Shown here piece after piece: positions 28,833-38,302 of a DNA stretch of 64,000 nt. Where the stretch lies: positions 92,076 to 156,075 of the forward strand of contig JAHPZI010000002.1 of the NCBI GenBank assembly GCA_019058295.1, given 5' to 3'. The position numbers were made by a program, and so were the translations under genes. The notes beneath the pieces were generated by a model, which did not search any database, was not told the origin of the DNA, and was given only the letters and a program-made list of their open reading frames with translations. The stretch is from Promethearchaeota archaeon. Lineage in GTDB: Archaea; Asgardarchaeota; Lokiarchaeia; Sigyniarchaeales; SOKP01. The stretch's first letter is position 1. Every line of letters begins with the position of its first letter.

Positions 28833-28858
28833 TTTTTCTCTTACCTCATGAAGATAAT

Positions 28859-30649
28859 TTATTTTTTGACTGTTACTAATTCGATAACTTCTTCTTTTTT
28901 CTTTACTTCGCGTTTCCAACTTCCCGGATTATAAGCTTCTTTTGCCAAGTAATCCATTACAGTATTTACTTTAGGATTCACTCGTACATCTATAATCGCA
29001 GGAAGGCCAGAATCAAAAGCTCGTTTTAGAGCTGGGCGAATTTCGTTTGGATCTATTACCAATTCTCCGTAACAATTAAAAGCTTCGGCATATTTATCAT
29101 ATCTCGTTTCATCGCTTAAAGATGAACCTAAGCCAAAATATTTTCTTCCATGAGCTATTCGTTGACTTCTAGCGACCATTCCCCATAATCTATCATTACT
29201 TATAACAACTACAAATGGAAGATCATGCCTGCGAGCCGTATCAATTTCCTTTCCATTGAATAAAAATGACCCGTCACCAGTTAAGACTAGTACTTTCCTA
29301 TCAGGATAAACATATTTTGTAGCAATAGCTATTGGAACGCCGCCACCGAGATGTTGAATACCAAAACTTCCAGAAAAAAATAATGACTTTGGAAAATAGG
29401 GTTTTAAGCCAGTAAGTCCCCAAATTGTAGTATCTCCCCCATCAAGAATGATAAATCCATCTTCGGGCATGAATTCACTGATTTCTTTTACCAAACGCTG
29501 AGGATGGATGGGAACCTTATCGTTAGATCCGTCTCTTTCAACTCGCTCGTAAAACTTTTTTACTTCGGCTTGCACGGTTTTAACCCAAAGGATTTCAGGT
29601 CTTGGGGTACTAATTTTTGATTTTGTTATATTAATCATTTGAGTTAGAACCCCTTTTACATCTCCAACAATCGGTACATCGATAGCTCGATTTCTTCCAA
29701 TCTCTTCGGCTTTTATATCTACTTGTATAATTTTCGCATTGTCATTGAAACATGGCATATAACCATAATTCATCATTTCTGTAATTCTTGCTCCTAATAT
29801 AAGGATTACATCAGCTTTTTGAAGCAATGATGTTCCAGGACCATCTAAAGGACTTGCCAAACCAAAGTAGAGGGGATGATCAGGAGGAATACAGCCAAGC
29901 CCATAACCCCACATTCCTACAGGAATTTGTGCTAATTCTGCAAATTCCACAATTTCCTTGGAAGCTCCTGAAAAGTTGGTTCCTGTACCTGCCATGATTA
30001 AAGGACTCTTGGCATTTAATAGAAGATCTAAAGCTTTTGTTACCATTTCTTCATTTCCATATGGACCGTTGAAAGCGCGAAGAGTTTTAACGGGTTTGAA
30101 TGCTTGTTGTATTATATCTAATTCGTCGTCACATTCTTTTACCATCACATCGAAAGGTACAAGCAAAAGTACTGGTCCAGGACGTCCAGTTGAAGCTATT
30201 CTAAATGCCATGTTGATATAATCTGGTAATCGAGCCGTTTCATAGCAGTACCCCGCCCATTTTGTTACTGGTCTGAAGCTCGGAATTACGTCTATCTCAT
30301 TTGCAGCTAACTTTTCAAAATCCATCATTGGTGTCGAACTACATAGAGCAACTAAAGGGATGCTTGCGTCCCATGCTATAGGAATTGAAGGGAATAAATC
30401 CGTAATTCCAGGACCAGATTGGACTGAACAAACACCAACTTTACCCGTAGCTAAATAGTAGCCCATAGCAGCATGCCCCGTTGCTTGTTCATGACGGAAA
30501 TCAATCAAATCAATGCCCATTTCAGTACACTCTTTATCATGGCAGTAATTATAGATATAATCGTTATCTCCACATAGAGTCCAAATAACTTTTACTCCTT
30601 GATTGCTTAAAGCGCGAACAATTAGTTGGGCACCGTTTACATTAACCAT
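28859..30649 (-). CDS. ThDP-dependent enzyme of the acetolactate synthase family
   Basis: 596 residues with the three-domain layout of the POX/ALS superfamily. The N-terminal PYR domain has the catalytic Glu in FRHEQATGH. A central Rossmann-like domain contains GTGTNFSGA. The C-terminal PP domain has the ThDP-binding motif GDGSFLFNGKEID and later SNDRLWG. It could be an acetolactate synthase-like enzyme, a lyase or a decarboxylase; sequence alone does not decide. No small regulatory subunit gene is adjacent, which argues against a biosynthetic ALS. It starts with a GGAGGT ribosome-binding site and precedes the alcohol dehydrogenase gene. Confidence 0.85.
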   Translation of the reverse strand: MVNVNGAQLIVRALSNQGVKVIWTLCGDNDYIYNYCHDKECTEMGIDLIDFRHEQATGHAAMGYYLATGKVGVCSVQSGPGITDLFPSIPIAWDASIPLVALCSSTPMMDFEKLAANEIDVIPSFRPVTKWAGYCYETARLPDYINMAFRIASTGRPGPVLLLVPFDVMVKECDDELDIIQQAFKPVKTLRAFNGPYGNEEMVTKALDLLLNAKSPLIMAGTGTNFSGASKEIVEFAELAQIPVGMWGYGLGCIPPDHPLYFGLASPLDGPGTSLLQKADVILILGARITEMMNYGYMPCFNDNAKIIQVDIKAEEIGRNRAIDVPIVGDVKGVLTQMINITKSKISTPRPEILWVKTVQAEVKKFYERVERDGSNDKVPIHPQRLVKEISEFMPEDGFIILDGGDTTIWGLTGLKPYFPKSLFFSGSFGIQHLGGGVPIAIATKYVYPDRKVLVLTGDGSFLFNGKEIDTARRHDLPFVVVISNDRLWGMVARSQRIAHGRKYFGLGSSLSDETRYDKYAEAFNCYGELVIDPNEIRPALKRAFDSGLPAIIDVRVNPKVNTVMDYLAKEAYNPGSWKREVKKKEEVIELVTVKK

Positions 30650-30810
30650 TTAATTTTACCTCCAAACATTATTGAATTAATTAATTAATTAATTATTGAT
30701 TCTTTAATATTTAAAGGTTGAATTTGCCTTGAAATAATAGTTTAATGATGATTTTAAGACAAATTCTAAATAAAATTTTAATAAAAAAAAATAAATTATA
30801 AAGAGAACTA

Positions 30811-32409
30811 CTAAGGCTGGAATCCTGTTTTTGAAGCGTTACTTGCTTTAATGATTCTGTCAACCCTTAAAACTAACTTTGCTAATTCGCTTCCAGATTT
30901 TAATATATAATTTACCAATGCTGCTGGCTCCACTATACCTTTTTCAAAATTATTTCCGATTGTATTTGTAATGGTGTCAATTCCTATCCATTTATCAGCA
31001 TCAGTTTTATGAGCAGCTCTTAATTCGGTCAATCTTTCAATTTCATCTAATCCAGCATTATTAATTAAGGTTTTAGGGATTTCTTCAAGTGCAAGAGCAT
31101 ATGCTGTGACTGCGATTTGTTCTTTACCACCAATTTTATTAGCGTAATCTTTTATTTTTTTGGCAAGTTCGATATATATTGCTCCACCGCCAGCGACTAC
31201 CATTTGTGTATCAATAATTTTAGCAATTACAGATAAAACATCATTTAAAGTGATTTCAGCAGAATTTAAAATCTTTTCAAGCCCTCCTTTAAGTAAAATC
31301 GACACAGATTTAGGGTTTTTACATCCGGTAAAGAAAGTATATTCATTATCCTCAATTTTTTCAAATTTCACTGTTTCTGCGTAGCCTAAATCATCTTCAG
31401 TTAAAGAAGTCAAATCATCAATTTGTTTTGCTCCAACGGCTTTTAAAACCGCCTTTATATCGCTATCACCTAAATTCTTTATCGCAGCAATGTTTTCCCT
31501 GGCTAAATAGGCGCCAAACTTATCGGAAATGTCTTTATTGTTTACAATCATATTTATTCCCAAGTCTTTAAAGATTTTCAAGTAATCTTGAAGTATTTTT
31601 TCTTCTTGATTCTTGAACCCTTGAATATCCTCAGGTCTAAAGATTTGGATTTGAGCGTCAAACTCTGTTTTTACGACGTCCAATTTCTTTCGAATAACAG
31701 CAATTTTCACATTTTTCAATGCATTGGGCATAGCAGGATTAACTTTTTCCTTTTGAATGTAAACACCGTTAATTAATTCAGAATCCTTAAGAGATTTTCC
31801 GGCAGCTTTAACAATTTTTATATTTCCAACTTTAGCAAATGTATTTTCTTCACCAGCTATTTTCTTAACTGCCTTTAAAGCTAAGTCCGCAAAAAATTCT
31901 TTTAATGGAGCAATATCCTTCGCGTTCATAGCTGTCATAGCAGCATTTTTAAGATTTTTATCGTCATCTTTAGAAATTTTCATGGCTATTTCATTTACTA
32001 ACTCAATTGCTTTATCTGTAGCGATTTTATAGCCAGTTATGATATGTTTAGGATGTATTGATTGTTCAATTAAATCTAAAGCATTTTTTAAAAGAGCTGA
32101 GGTAAAAATTACGGCAGACGTAGTTCCATCTCCAATATCCGTGTCAATTGCTTTAGCTACATTTACCATCATGATTGCAGCAACATTTTCAATATCTAAT
32201 GCTTTAAGAATTTCTGCACCATCGTTTGTAATAGTCGTATCACCTAACGTATCAACGAGCATCTTACTCATTCCTTTTGGTCCTAAAGTTGACTTAATTG
32301 TTTCTGTGATTGCAAGCATAGCATTAATATTTTGTTCTCGAGCTTGTTTTTCTTGAGTTTCTTCTGTACCTTCCTTAAGTATGATTATGGGTACTCCTCC
32401 AAACGACAT
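30811..32409 (-). CDS. thsA: Thermosome subunit (group II chaperonin)
   Basis: 532 residues, typical for an archaeal CCT/thermosome subunit. The ATPase motif GDGTTSAVIF and the upstream TITNDGAEILK are clear. The C-terminus ends in KTGFQP and lacks the Gly/Met-rich tail common in other thermosomes. It folds cytosolic proteins in a double-ring complex. A perfect 30-bp palindrome centred on the TATA box (32447-32476) lies 38 nt before the start, and an lrp gene lies just upstream on the same strand. The copy number of thermosome genes in the genome is unknown. Confidence 0.95.
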   Translation of the reverse strand: MSFGGVPIIILKEGTEETQEKQAREQNINAMLAITETIKSTLGPKGMSKMLVDTLGDTTITNDGAEILKALDIENVAAIMMVNVAKAIDTDIGDGTTSAVIFTSALLKNALDLIEQSIHPKHIITGYKIATDKAIELVNEIAMKISKDDDKNLKNAAMTAMNAKDIAPLKEFFADLALKAVKKIAGEENTFAKVGNIKIVKAAGKSLKDSELINGVYIQKEKVNPAMPNALKNVKIAVIRKKLDVVKTEFDAQIQIFRPEDIQGFKNQEEKILQDYLKIFKDLGINMIVNNKDISDKFGAYLARENIAAIKNLGDSDIKAVLKAVGAKQIDDLTSLTEDDLGYAETVKFEKIEDNEYTFFTGCKNPKSVSILLKGGLEKILNSAEITLNDVLSVIAKIIDTQMVVAGGGAIYIELAKKIKDYANKIGGKEQIAVTAYALALEEIPKTLINNAGLDEIERLTELRAAHKTDADKWIGIDTITNTIGNNFEKGIVEPAALVNYILKSGSELAKLVLRVDRIIKASNASKTGFQP

Positions 32410-32446
32410 TTGAGATCATATCCTTAATTTTCTTATTTTTCTAATT

Positions 32447-32476
32447 GTTTTCTTAGTTTATATAAACTAAGAAAAC
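32447..32476. promoter_or_regulatory. Perfect 30-bp palindrome over the thermosome TATA box
   Basis: GTTTTCTTAGTTTAT is followed directly by its exact reverse complement. The centre TTTATATAAA (32457-32466) is a near-ideal TATA box about 45-50 nt before the thermosome ATG at 32409. A dimeric regulator bound here would block TBP. It is a strong candidate operator. Confidence 0.75.
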
Positions 32477-32565
32477 TTAAAAAAGTTTATGACTTGGAGA
32501 TCATTAAAAAATAATTATTTAATCAATAAATTAGGAAATAATTTGTAATTTATAATTTGAAAATA

Positions 32566-33021
32566 TTAGATTTCAACATAAGAAGAGTTCTTATATTCTT
32601 TAAGAACCATATTCGAAACCGTACGAGTAACAAAATCTTTTTCGTTTAATTCTCTTACAAAATTATGAACATCTTCAGATTCCCTAAATCTACATATTAG
32701 AGCTGCTGATTGTTCCCCTGTCGTGTGAAAAACCGAGCAAACTTCGGGTTTTTTTCCAATTTCGTTAAGAATTTCTTCAGTATGTTTTCCATCAACATGA
32801 ATCCGAATTAAGAAAGTTAATTTATAACCCAATTTAGTATTATTAAGTTTCAGCGTGTAACCTTCTATTATACTCTTTTCTTTAAGTTTTGAGATTCTAT
32901 TGTGAATGGTGCCTATGGAGATGCCGAGCTGATCCTGAATTTCTCTGTAAGACTTGCGTGCGTCTTCTTGCAATATTCTTAAGATCTCTTTGTCAATACC
33001 GTCAAGTTGTTCTTTTTTCAT
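32566..33021 (-). CDS. Lrp/AsnC-family transcription regulator
   Basis: 151 residues from the ATG at 33021, chosen because it gives the family's usual N-terminus (LDGIDKEILRILQEDARK); an in-frame ATG 18 codons upstream is less likely. The HTH is YREIQDQLGISIGTIHNRI, followed by a RAM-like domain (residues ~75-145). Such proteins bind amino acids or similar ligands and form dimers or octamers on palindromic DNA. It lies directly upstream of the thermosome gene and its palindrome, so that promoter is an obvious candidate target, as is its own. Confidence 0.88.
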   Translation of the reverse strand: MKKEQLDGIDKEILRILQEDARKSYREIQDQLGISIGTIHNRISKLKEKSIIEGYTLKLNNTKLGYKLTFLIRIHVDGKHTEEILNEIGKKPEVCSVFHTTGEQSAALICRFRESEDVHNFVRELNEKDFVTRTVSNMVLKEYKNSSYVEI

Positions 33022-33241
33022 TAGAATCAAATATAATTTATTTTGAAAAATATTTAAATTTTTTTCACAATACAACCAATTTGTTTATTTAATTTAACAC
33101 TATGAAATTTCAATATTTAAAGAATATATCTATATTTCATTAAAAAAGCGTTATAATAAGGAATCTAAATAATTTTTAATTTAAAATTGGAAAATCTGAT
33201 TTTTTTAAATAAATTCAAGTTTTAACAAAAAAATTATTTTT

Positions 33242-33658
33242 TTATTGCTTTTTATAAACTTCTTCAGGATTAAACACTTTTTTTCCAATTATTTTGATCT
33301 TTCCATCCACAAATTCGTTGTAGAAACATGTATCATAGCCTTTATGACAAGCAGCCCCAATTTGTTTTACTTTAAATAATAAAGAATCTGAGTCGCAATC
33401 TGATATGATCTGCTGAATTTCCTGAACGTGTCCACTGGTTTCTCCTTTTTTCCATAATTCACTACGAGATCTCGAATAATAATGAGCGTATCCTGTCTCC
33501 AAAGATTTTCTTACTGCGTCTTCGTTTGCGAAAGCTAACATTAAAATCTCATTTGTTTGACTGTCTTGTGTTATTATTGGTACTAAACGACCTTCGATTT
33601 TAGAAAAGTCTAAAATCTCAATGAACTTATCTATTTCTTCTTTGGAAAATTGCTTCAT
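33242..33658 (-). CDS. hisI: Phosphoribosyl-AMP cyclohydrolase
   Basis: 138 residues from the ATG at 33658; the six-residue TTG extension is unlikely. It carries the HisI signature: WKKGETSGHVQ, then DCDSDSLLFKVKQ with metal-binding Asp residues, and GAACHKGYDTCF with the zinc Cys/His set. It opens the ring of phosphoribosyl-AMP in histidine biosynthesis. It is a stand-alone HisI without the HisE domain. No other his gene is in the window. Confidence 0.95.
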   Translation of the reverse strand: MKQFSKEEIDKFIEILDFSKIEGRLVPIITQDSQTNEILMLAFANEDAVRKSLETGYAHYYSRSRSELWKKGETSGHVQEIQQIISDCDSDSLLFKVKQIGAACHKGYDTCFYNEFVDGKIKIIGKKVFNPEEVYKKQ

Positions 33659-33740
33659 AAATATTAAATTACTCAATTACCAAAAAATTTTTCTATTTTA
33701 AATAATTAAATGGATAAAAATACTCTATAGATTGAAAAAG

Positions 33741-34856
33741 ATGAATGATAAACAACCTAATATTGATCCTTGGGGATCTGAATTAGTAGGGGAAAAGGAT
33801 TATCAAAGAATAATAGATGAATTTGGTATCGAACTAGTGGAGGATCTTGATATTCCTGCAAGTTTTTTCGAGGATAATCTATTTTTTCGGCGAAAATTGA
33901 TAATTGGACATAGAGGATTTGAAACTATTCTCAAAGCTATTAGAATGCAAAAGCCATGGGCAATAATGAGTGGTATAAAACCATCAGGAAAATTTCATCT
34001 TGGAACATTAATGACAGCTAAAGAAATGGTGGAATTACAAAACCAAGGAGGATTTGTTTATTATTCTATTGCGGATATTGAAAGTTATGTTGATCATGGT
34101 ATGACATATGAAACTGCTTTAGAAATTGCTCAAGATAATATAGCAGATATAATTGCTTTAGGATTAGATGTTAATAGAGCATACATTTGGCTTCAAAGTA
34201 AAGAAAATTTAGTTAAAGAAATGGTCTTTGAGGCTGGTCGTTATGTTACCCTAGCTATGATGAAAGCTATTTATGGAGAAAGGAGATTTGGGCTTTATAA
34301 TTGCGCGCTTGTGCAAGTCGGAGATATTTTATTACCTCAATTAAAGGAAGAAGTAATGCCAACTGTAGTTCCAGTAGGTTTGGATCAAGATCCTCATTTA
34401 CGTCTAGTGAGAGATCTTTCAAAGTATTTTAAGAAAGATGGAGTAGATTTAATAAAACCAGCATCTACTTATCATAAATTGTTACCTTCATTAACCGATA
34501 TAACTAAAAAAATGTCTAAAAGTATTTCTGGTAGCTCTTTTTACTTCGATCAGCCTGAAGAAGAGATTTCTAAAATAATCTTACAAACATATACTGGTGG
34601 TCGTCGTAATAAAAAAGAACAACAAGAACTTGGAGGAGAACCAGATAAATGTATGATCTACCAAATTCTCAAAATATATTTTGAACCTGATGATGCAAAA
34701 TTAGGAGAAGTGTTCCAAAAATGTATTAACGGTGAGCTCATGTGTGGAGATCATAAAAGAGAATGTGCTGAAAAAGTGTTAGATTATGTTAAAAACCATA
34801 TTAAGAAGAAAGAGCGAGCAATTGATATAGCCCGACAACTTTTAAATTCTGATTGA
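33741..34856 (+). CDS. trpS: Tryptophanyl-tRNA synthetase (archaeal/eukaryotic type)
   Basis: 371 residues from the ATG at 33741, three codons after an in-frame TTG. It begins with the DPWGS motif typical of archaeal and eukaryotic TrpRS. The class I signatures are PSGKFHLGT (HIGH-like) at about residue 80 and KMSKS at about residue 257. PVGLDQDPHLRLVRDL is another family hallmark. It charges tRNA-Trp. It is divergent from hisI. Confidence 0.94.
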   Translation: MNDKQPNIDPWGSELVGEKDYQRIIDEFGIELVEDLDIPASFFEDNLFFRRKLIIGHRGFETILKAIRMQKPWAIMSGIKPSGKFHLGTLMTAKEMVELQNQGGFVYYSIADIESYVDHGMTYETALEIAQDNIADIIALGLDVNRAYIWLQSKENLVKEMVFEAGRYVTLAMMKAIYGERRFGLYNCALVQVGDILLPQLKEEVMPTVVPVGLDQDPHLRLVRDLSKYFKKDGVDLIKPASTYHKLLPSLTDITKKMSKSISGSSFYFDQPEEEISKIILQTYTGGRRNKKEQQELGGEPDKCMIYQILKIYFEPDDAKLGEVFQKCINGELMCGDHKRECAEKVLDYVKNHIKKKERAIDIARQLLNSD

Positions 34857-34888
34857 TGATAGTTTAGTTATCATCAATAACAACTATA

Positions 34889-35827
34889 TTAATCAAATAA
34901 TGATTTAAGAATATTTAATATATCATCAATCAAATCGGGAAATTTCTCCAGGAGTTTCTCTTTTTTCCCCTCTTCTATAATAGCTGAAATGTAATAATTA
35001 TATTTATTAAATTTTATTCTATGCAAATATGAAAGAAAGTTATCCTCGATAGAAATGAAATTTTGACCAACATCCTCAGCAGAAATGTTATTTTCCTCTT
35101 CTAACATTCTTTTCAGTAAGAATAAATGGTCCTTAATATTTTCTAAGAGGCTTATATAATAACTTGGATCTAACTCGCTATAAAATTCACTAATTATAAT
35201 TCCATTTTCATCAAAAATTATGAGCGAAGTCGCGCCTAACTCCTCTAAATAATCTTCTAAAAGGGTTGACAATTCAAAAAATGCTTCATCAAAAACAGAA
35301 AGACCGTAAGAAACCAATTGAACTATTGATAATATATCATAAATTGAAGTCTGTTGGAACAGTATTTTAAAATTAGGGTATTTTTTTGAAATACTTTCTT
35401 TTAAATCGTTAATATTGTTAATTACGTCGTCATTACCTCTTATTTGCGGATCAAACTTATGAAAGCTTATAATAAGAGGTACATTTTCCATATCATTATC
35501 TTGAAAATATTTTAGGATTATTTCAAGATATTCCAAAGATAAGTCAAATCTATCTATATCTTGAACATCAATTATGAAAACAATTAAATCGGTGCCTGCA
35601 AAATAAGTATCTCTATTTTTTTCGTAGAGTTCTCTGTATTGCTTCTGCCCTCCCATATCCCAGTAATAGACACGGTTGCCCAGGAAGGTTGAAGTATTAT
35701 ATTCGACTCTAACTGTAGGTTTTAAATCCATTATTTCTTTTTGGAAATCAAATTTTTTATCTAGAGCGGTCAAAATTGAAGTTTTACCTGCATTATCTAA
35801 TCCTGAAATCAAAATTTTTATATCCAC
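34889..35827 (-). CDS. Arf/Rag-like small GTPase with C-terminal roadblock-like region
   Basis: 312 residues. The GTPase domain (~1-180) has an Arf-type P-loop GLDNAGKTS at residues 9-17 and the Arf G3 motif YWDMGGQKQYR. Its G4 motif is SFHKFD: His-Lys-x-Asp is the form seen in Rag/Gtr GTPases rather than Asn-Lys-x-Asp. Residues ~190-312 are predicted alpha/beta, with GATSLIIFDENGII resembling the first strands of roadblock/LC7 domains, as at the C-terminus of Rag proteins. No lipidation Cys or membrane segment is seen. It supports an Asgard origin. The roadblock call is by pattern only. Confidence 0.8.
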   Translation of the reverse strand: MDIKILISGLDNAGKTSILTALDKKFDFQKEIMDLKPTVRVEYNTSTFLGNRVYYWDMGGQKQYRELYEKNRDTYFAGTDLIVFIIDVQDIDRFDLSLEYLEIILKYFQDNDMENVPLIISFHKFDPQIRGNDDVINNINDLKESISKKYPNFKILFQQTSIYDILSIVQLVSYGLSVFDEAFFELSTLLEDYLEELGATSLIIFDENGIIISEFYSELDPSYYISLLENIKDHLFLLKRMLEEENNISAEDVGQNFISIEDNFLSYLHRIKFNKYNYYISAIIEEGKKEKLLEKFPDLIDDILNILKSLFD

Positions 35828-36024
35828 TTGAAATCACTACTTTTTTAACTTAATATAATTATTAATTAAGTTTTCTTAATTTAATATTTTGCAAAAAAAA
35901 ATCTCATTTTAGTAGGTAGTTTTTATCCTAGTAAGCTCTGATGTTATTTCTGTAATATAAACATCATATTCGTATTTTTTACCGATCTTTTTCAATTTTT
36001 AATAAAACAAATTTGAGGATTAAA

Positions 36025-36273
36025 ATGATTGAGATCGAAAATGAATTAAAAGAAGAAAATAATTATTTGGAAAATTTAAATCACCAAATTACGCAAAAAT
36101 ATCGGTTTTATAGAAAAATTCCGGAATACCACAAAAAATTGGATGATATGGATTTTAAATTACAGCTAAAAGAATCAATATTTAAAATAAGAAAAAAATT
36201 TGAAACGGCTCAAATACGAAGAAATTATGCTACTGTAGTCAGCGAATTCGAAGATTTAATAGAAAAAAAATGA
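36025..36273 (+). CDS. Small coiled-coil hypothetical protein
   Basis: 82 residues from the ATG at 36025, chosen because GAGG lies at its start-proximal position; a TTG four codons upstream is in frame. It is charged, predicted helical, Lys/Glu-rich and contains no recognisable motif. The sequence is compositionally like other genes here, with few clues. It is flanked by the GTPase-roadblock gene (divergent) and yjbQ (convergent). Confidence 0.5.
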   Translation: MIEIENELKEENNYLENLNHQITQKYRFYRKIPEYHKKLDDMDFKLQLKESIFKIRKKFETAQIRRNYATVVSEFEDLIEKK

Positions 36274-36319
36274 AACTAATTAAAAATAATTCTTTCTTTT
36301 CTCTCTTAAATTTTTTACG

Positions 36320-36742
36320 CTATTCTCCAATGATTTGAATGTAAATAGTTCTGGATCGTGGTTTTTCATCTAGCTCCAAAAAAATTATTTGTTGCCAAGT
36401 TCCAAGAATCACTCTTCCATTTTGAAATGGAAATGTCTGGGACGTTTTAATGAGAAAGCTCCTTACGTGCCCTGCTCCATTGTGATCATGCCAAGTTTTA
36501 TGATGCGCATAATTTTTATTATAAGGCAGAATTTTTTCAAGAAAATCTTCTATATCGTGCTTAACCAATCCAGGTTCGTATTCTGTGGTTGAGATTGCTC
36601 CAGTACTACCTGCAACTGATACATTCACTATACCATTCTTAATACTGCTTTCCTTTACAGCTTTTTGGACTTGCTGAGTAATATCAACAATATCACAATA
36701 TGGTTCTGTCCTTAATTGAAACGATTTCAATACAACTGTCAT
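36320..36742 (-). CDS. YjbQ/UPF0047 family protein (secondary thiamine-phosphate synthase-like)
   Basis: 140 residues, the full length of the family. It shows VSVAGSTGAISTTEYEPGL and the His-rich motif HHKTWHDHNGAGHVRSFL, followed by GTWQQIIFLELD, all hallmarks of YjbQ. Family members show weak thiamine-phosphate synthase activity, but the true role is unsettled. It is transcribed opposite to its neighbours. Confidence 0.9.
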   Translation of the reverse strand: MTVVLKSFQLRTEPYCDIVDITQQVQKAVKESSIKNGIVNVSVAGSTGAISTTEYEPGLVKHDIEDFLEKILPYNKNYAHHKTWHDHNGAGHVRSFLIKTSQTFPFQNGRVILGTWQQIIFLELDEKPRSRTIYIQIIGE

Positions 36743-36878
36743 TTGCTTATAATTCTTATATTTATTTTATTAAGTTTTTTAAAAACAGAATTCGTTAAAA
36801 ATTAATCTAGAAAATTAAATCTAATAAAATATTTAATACAATTATAATAAATTTGTGAAATTATATTAGAAAACGAAG

Positions 36879-37301
36879 ATGAGCGAGAGATTAAAAGAGC
36901 TTTTGAAGAAGATCCACAACCCGAAGAACAAAATTCCAGAATATTTAACTATTGTAGTTCGTCCTGGAAAAAAAATCATGGATATTAAAATTAAAAAGGA
37001 AGAATCGAACATTTTAAAGATCATTGCCCACCAAGAAGACAGAAAGGGTTGGTTCCTTCATTCCTATCATATACCGATAGGAAATTTAGGGCTTCAAGAT
37101 GACGCTAAAAATAAAGAAATTCTACCCTATCTCAACGATCCTCGCATGATTACGAGTGATAAAGCTACAAAAGACTTGCTTGAAGAAATTTTAAGAAAAT
37201 TTATTGAAGTTCTCTCAGAAAGAAAAACTCATTTTTTTAGAACTGAAAGGTATAAAAAGAAAAAAGAGATGAGAGTCGGAACTCAATTAAAAGGTTTTTA
37301 A
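36879..37301 (+). CDS. Conserved-looking hypothetical protein
   Basis: 140 residues, basic at both ends. The middle is of mixed alpha/beta type (LTIVVRPGKKIMDIKIKKEESN). The Arg/Lys-rich C-terminus (RYKKKKEMRV) could bind nucleic acid, but this is a guess from composition. No family recognised. It is convergent with trmI and shares no operon. Confidence 0.6.
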   Translation: MSERLKELLKKIHNPKNKIPEYLTIVVRPGKKIMDIKIKKEESNILKIIAHQEDRKGWFLHSYHIPIGNLGLQDDAKNKEILPYLNDPRMITSDKATKDLLEEILRKFIEVLSERKTHFFRTERYKKKKEMRVGTQLKGF

Positions 37302-37353
37302 TTATATTTTTTTTAGAATTAAAAAATATTTTTTAGTTCAAAATTAAAATAAT

Positions 37354-38220
37354 CTAAGATTTTAATGGCATTCCATCAAGATTTATAAATTCTTCTTTTT
37401 CAGGCTTTTTTTCTTGATATGGATTTTCAATGTTTTCGACTTTTCTTCCGAACGTCAAATACCCAGAGTGTCCGATCATTCTACCTTCTGGCCGAGTTGC
37501 GCTTTCTTTGACTTGAATTCTTCTTTTTAACAACTCATAGCTATTAATCTCAAAAAAATCATTATCACTCATAGCAAATGTAGTTTTTTTAACTTGTTCA
37601 ATTGTAGGCGAAAATGATACTAAAATTCCACTTAATTTTAGGTAATCTTTTACTTTTTCCACCGCTTTCCATGGTTGAGCCATATCTAAAACAACAGCAT
37701 CAACATTTTTATGATTGAAATCATCTAGAATTATATCCCCATATTGAATTGAAACAATCTTGTTCAGATTCGCTTTCTCTATATTTCTTTTCGCCCTTTT
37801 CAAGGATTTCTCTTTTATATCATAGGAATAAATATGACCATCTGGTCGCACATAATTGCCTAAAATGCAGCTTAAAGCTCCAGAACCACACCCCGCCTCA
37901 ATAACTTCACTCCCCGGGCCAATTCCAGAGTAAATTAAAATCAATCCTGCATCTTCTGGATATATTATCTGAGTTTTTCGACTCATATGAAGAATATAAT
38001 CAGAAGGTAAAGGTTTAAGGATAAAAAATTTGTATCCTTGACTTTCATGTGGTTTTGAAAATATACATGATCCAAATGGTTTACCGATTAAATCATCAAA
38101 TTCAATGATTCCTCGATGCGTATGAAATGAATCTCCTGCTTTTACTTCTACTAACCATCTTCTTCTCTCATCAAGAATTAGAAAGATTAAATCGTTTTCT
38201 TTTATAATTCCAGCATCCAT
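37354..38220 (-). CDS. trmI: tRNA (adenine-N1)-methyltransferase TrmI
   Basis: 288 residues, archaeal TrmI/Trm61 family. A small N-terminal beta-domain (~1-85) precedes the SAM-binding domain with VIEAGCGSGALSC at about residue 105. VDAVVLDMAQPWKAV is the motif-IV region and SFSPTIEQV follows. It methylates A57/A58 in the tRNA T-loop. The C-terminal extension (ENPYQEKKPEKEE) is short and charged. It stands alone on the minus strand. Confidence 0.9.
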   Translation of the reverse strand: MDAGIIKENDLIFLILDERRRWLVEVKAGDSFHTHRGIIEFDDLIGKPFGSCIFSKPHESQGYKFFILKPLPSDYILHMSRKTQIIYPEDAGLILIYSGIGPGSEVIEAGCGSGALSCILGNYVRPDGHIYSYDIKEKSLKRAKRNIEKANLNKIVSIQYGDIILDDFNHKNVDAVVLDMAQPWKAVEKVKDYLKLSGILVSFSPTIEQVKKTTFAMSDNDFFEINSYELLKRRIQVKESATRPEGRMIGHSGYLTFGRKVENIENPYQEKKPEKEEFINLDGMPLKS

Positions 38221-38302
38221 TTTGTTTATAACTCTACTATACTTTAAAATCTCAAATTTTAAATAATTCTTTTTTAGTTTAAAATCTTAAATTTTTTAAT
38301 AA

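Noticed and set aside
28833..28919. A longer start for the alcohol dehydrogenase.
   Set aside because: It overlaps the upstream gene and lacks homology to the family N-terminus; the ATG at 28832 follows a ribosome-binding site.
30675..30695. A tetranucleotide AATT microsatellite.
   Set aside because: Low-complexity AT sequence between two genes; no feature attached.
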